The position numbers were made by a program, and so were the translations under genes. The notes under the pieces are model-generated. The model saw nothing but the letters and a program-made list of their open reading frames with translations, was not told the DNA's origin and ran no database searches. Below are positions 7,126 to 7,222 of a stretch of DNA of 7,222 nt, one piece after another; the first letter of the stretch is position 1; every line of letters starts with the position of its first letter. The stretch is taken from positions 1 through 7,222 of the forward strand of contig DOOK01000293.1 in assembly GCA_003512805.1 (NCBI GenBank), given 5' to 3'. The stretch comes from Erwinia sp. (lineage in GTDB: Bacteria; Pseudomonadota; Gammaproteobacteria; Enterobacterales; Enterobacteriaceae).

Positions 7126-7157
7126 AAAAAAGCCCCGTCCGGAGACGGGGCCTTTTC
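7126..7157. terminator. Bidirectional intrinsic terminator between the secreted-protein gene and eno
   Basis: GCCCCGTC (7132-7139) and GACGGGGC (7144-7151) form a perfect 8-bp GC-rich stem around a CGGA loop. On the minus strand it is followed by six Ts (7126-7131), a strong terminator for eno. On the plus strand it is followed by C and four Ts (7153-7156), enough to end the 6124-7101 transcript. Confidence 0.88.
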
Positions 7158-7161
7158 GATC

Positions 7162-7184
7162 TTCCCGACCTCAGGGGCCGGGAA
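7162..7184. repeat. Second hairpin 3' of eno
   Basis: TTCCCG (7162-7167) pairs with CGGGAA (7179-7184). One mismatch and two more G-C pairs sit inside. It lies between the eno stop and the terminator and lacks a T-run; it may stabilise the eno 3' end. Confidence 0.4.
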
Positions 7185-7193
7185 AACGTCAGA

Positions 7194-7222
7194 TTACTGA
7201 CCTTTAACTTCTTTCAGACCAT
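7194..7222 (-). CDS. eno: Enolase, C-terminal end (partial)
   Basis: Only the last eight full codons and the stop are inside the window. The minus strand reads GLKEVKGQ then TAA (7194-7196), which fits the end of enterobacterial enolase, where E. coli has a similar KEIKGQA tail. Enolase interconverts 2-phosphoglycerate and phosphoenolpyruvate and is also part of the RNA degradosome in enteric bacteria. The location next to queE agrees with the enterobacterial order queE-eno-pyrG, which supports the call despite the short visible part. Confidence 0.85.

Overview
The window looks like chromosome of a plant-associated member of the Enterobacterales, most likely Erwiniaceae (Erwinia or Pantoea type). 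The housekeeping genes (cysJIH, queD, queE, eno) match their E. coli counterparts closely in length and motifs and lie in the usual enterobacterial order. An extra gene sits between queE and eno, behind what reads as a perfect hrp box, the promoter signature of the type III secretion sigma factor HrpL. That combination points to a plant pathogen or epiphyte with an Hrp type III secretion system encoded elsewhere. The genus is inference.

Layout. Positions 1-247 hold a possible 3' end of a plus-strand gene (stop at 76-78), an unexplained stretch, and a perfect 13-bp hairpin next to the cysH stop. Positions 248-4567 are the minus-strand operon cysJ-cysI-cysH for assimilatory sulfate reduction: CysJ and CysI form NADPH-sulfite reductase, and CysH is the thioredoxin-dependent PAPS reductase. 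The 305-bp gap 4568-4872 holds the likely CysB-controlled cysJ promoter and a terminator-like hairpin in the queD leader. queD (4873-5232, plus) and queE (5317-5988, minus) converge on a shared terminator. They catalyse consecutive steps toward the queuosine precursor preQ0.

Positions 5989-6123 are a divergent promoter region: a sigma70-type promoter for queE facing left and the hrp box facing right. The gene at 6124-7101 encodes a 325-residue cysteine-free protein. It has a harpin-like N-terminal part with an amphipathic helix, a Thr/Ser/Pro/Ala linker, and a C-terminal domain that reads as a thaumatin-like (PR-5) fold with every disulfide cysteine missing. I interpret it as an HrpL-dependent type III secreted protein carrying a plant-defence-type fold. 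It is the most interesting object in the window. A bidirectional terminator follows, then the last codons of eno on the minus strand.

No rRNA, tRNA, insertion sequence or CRISPR array was seen.
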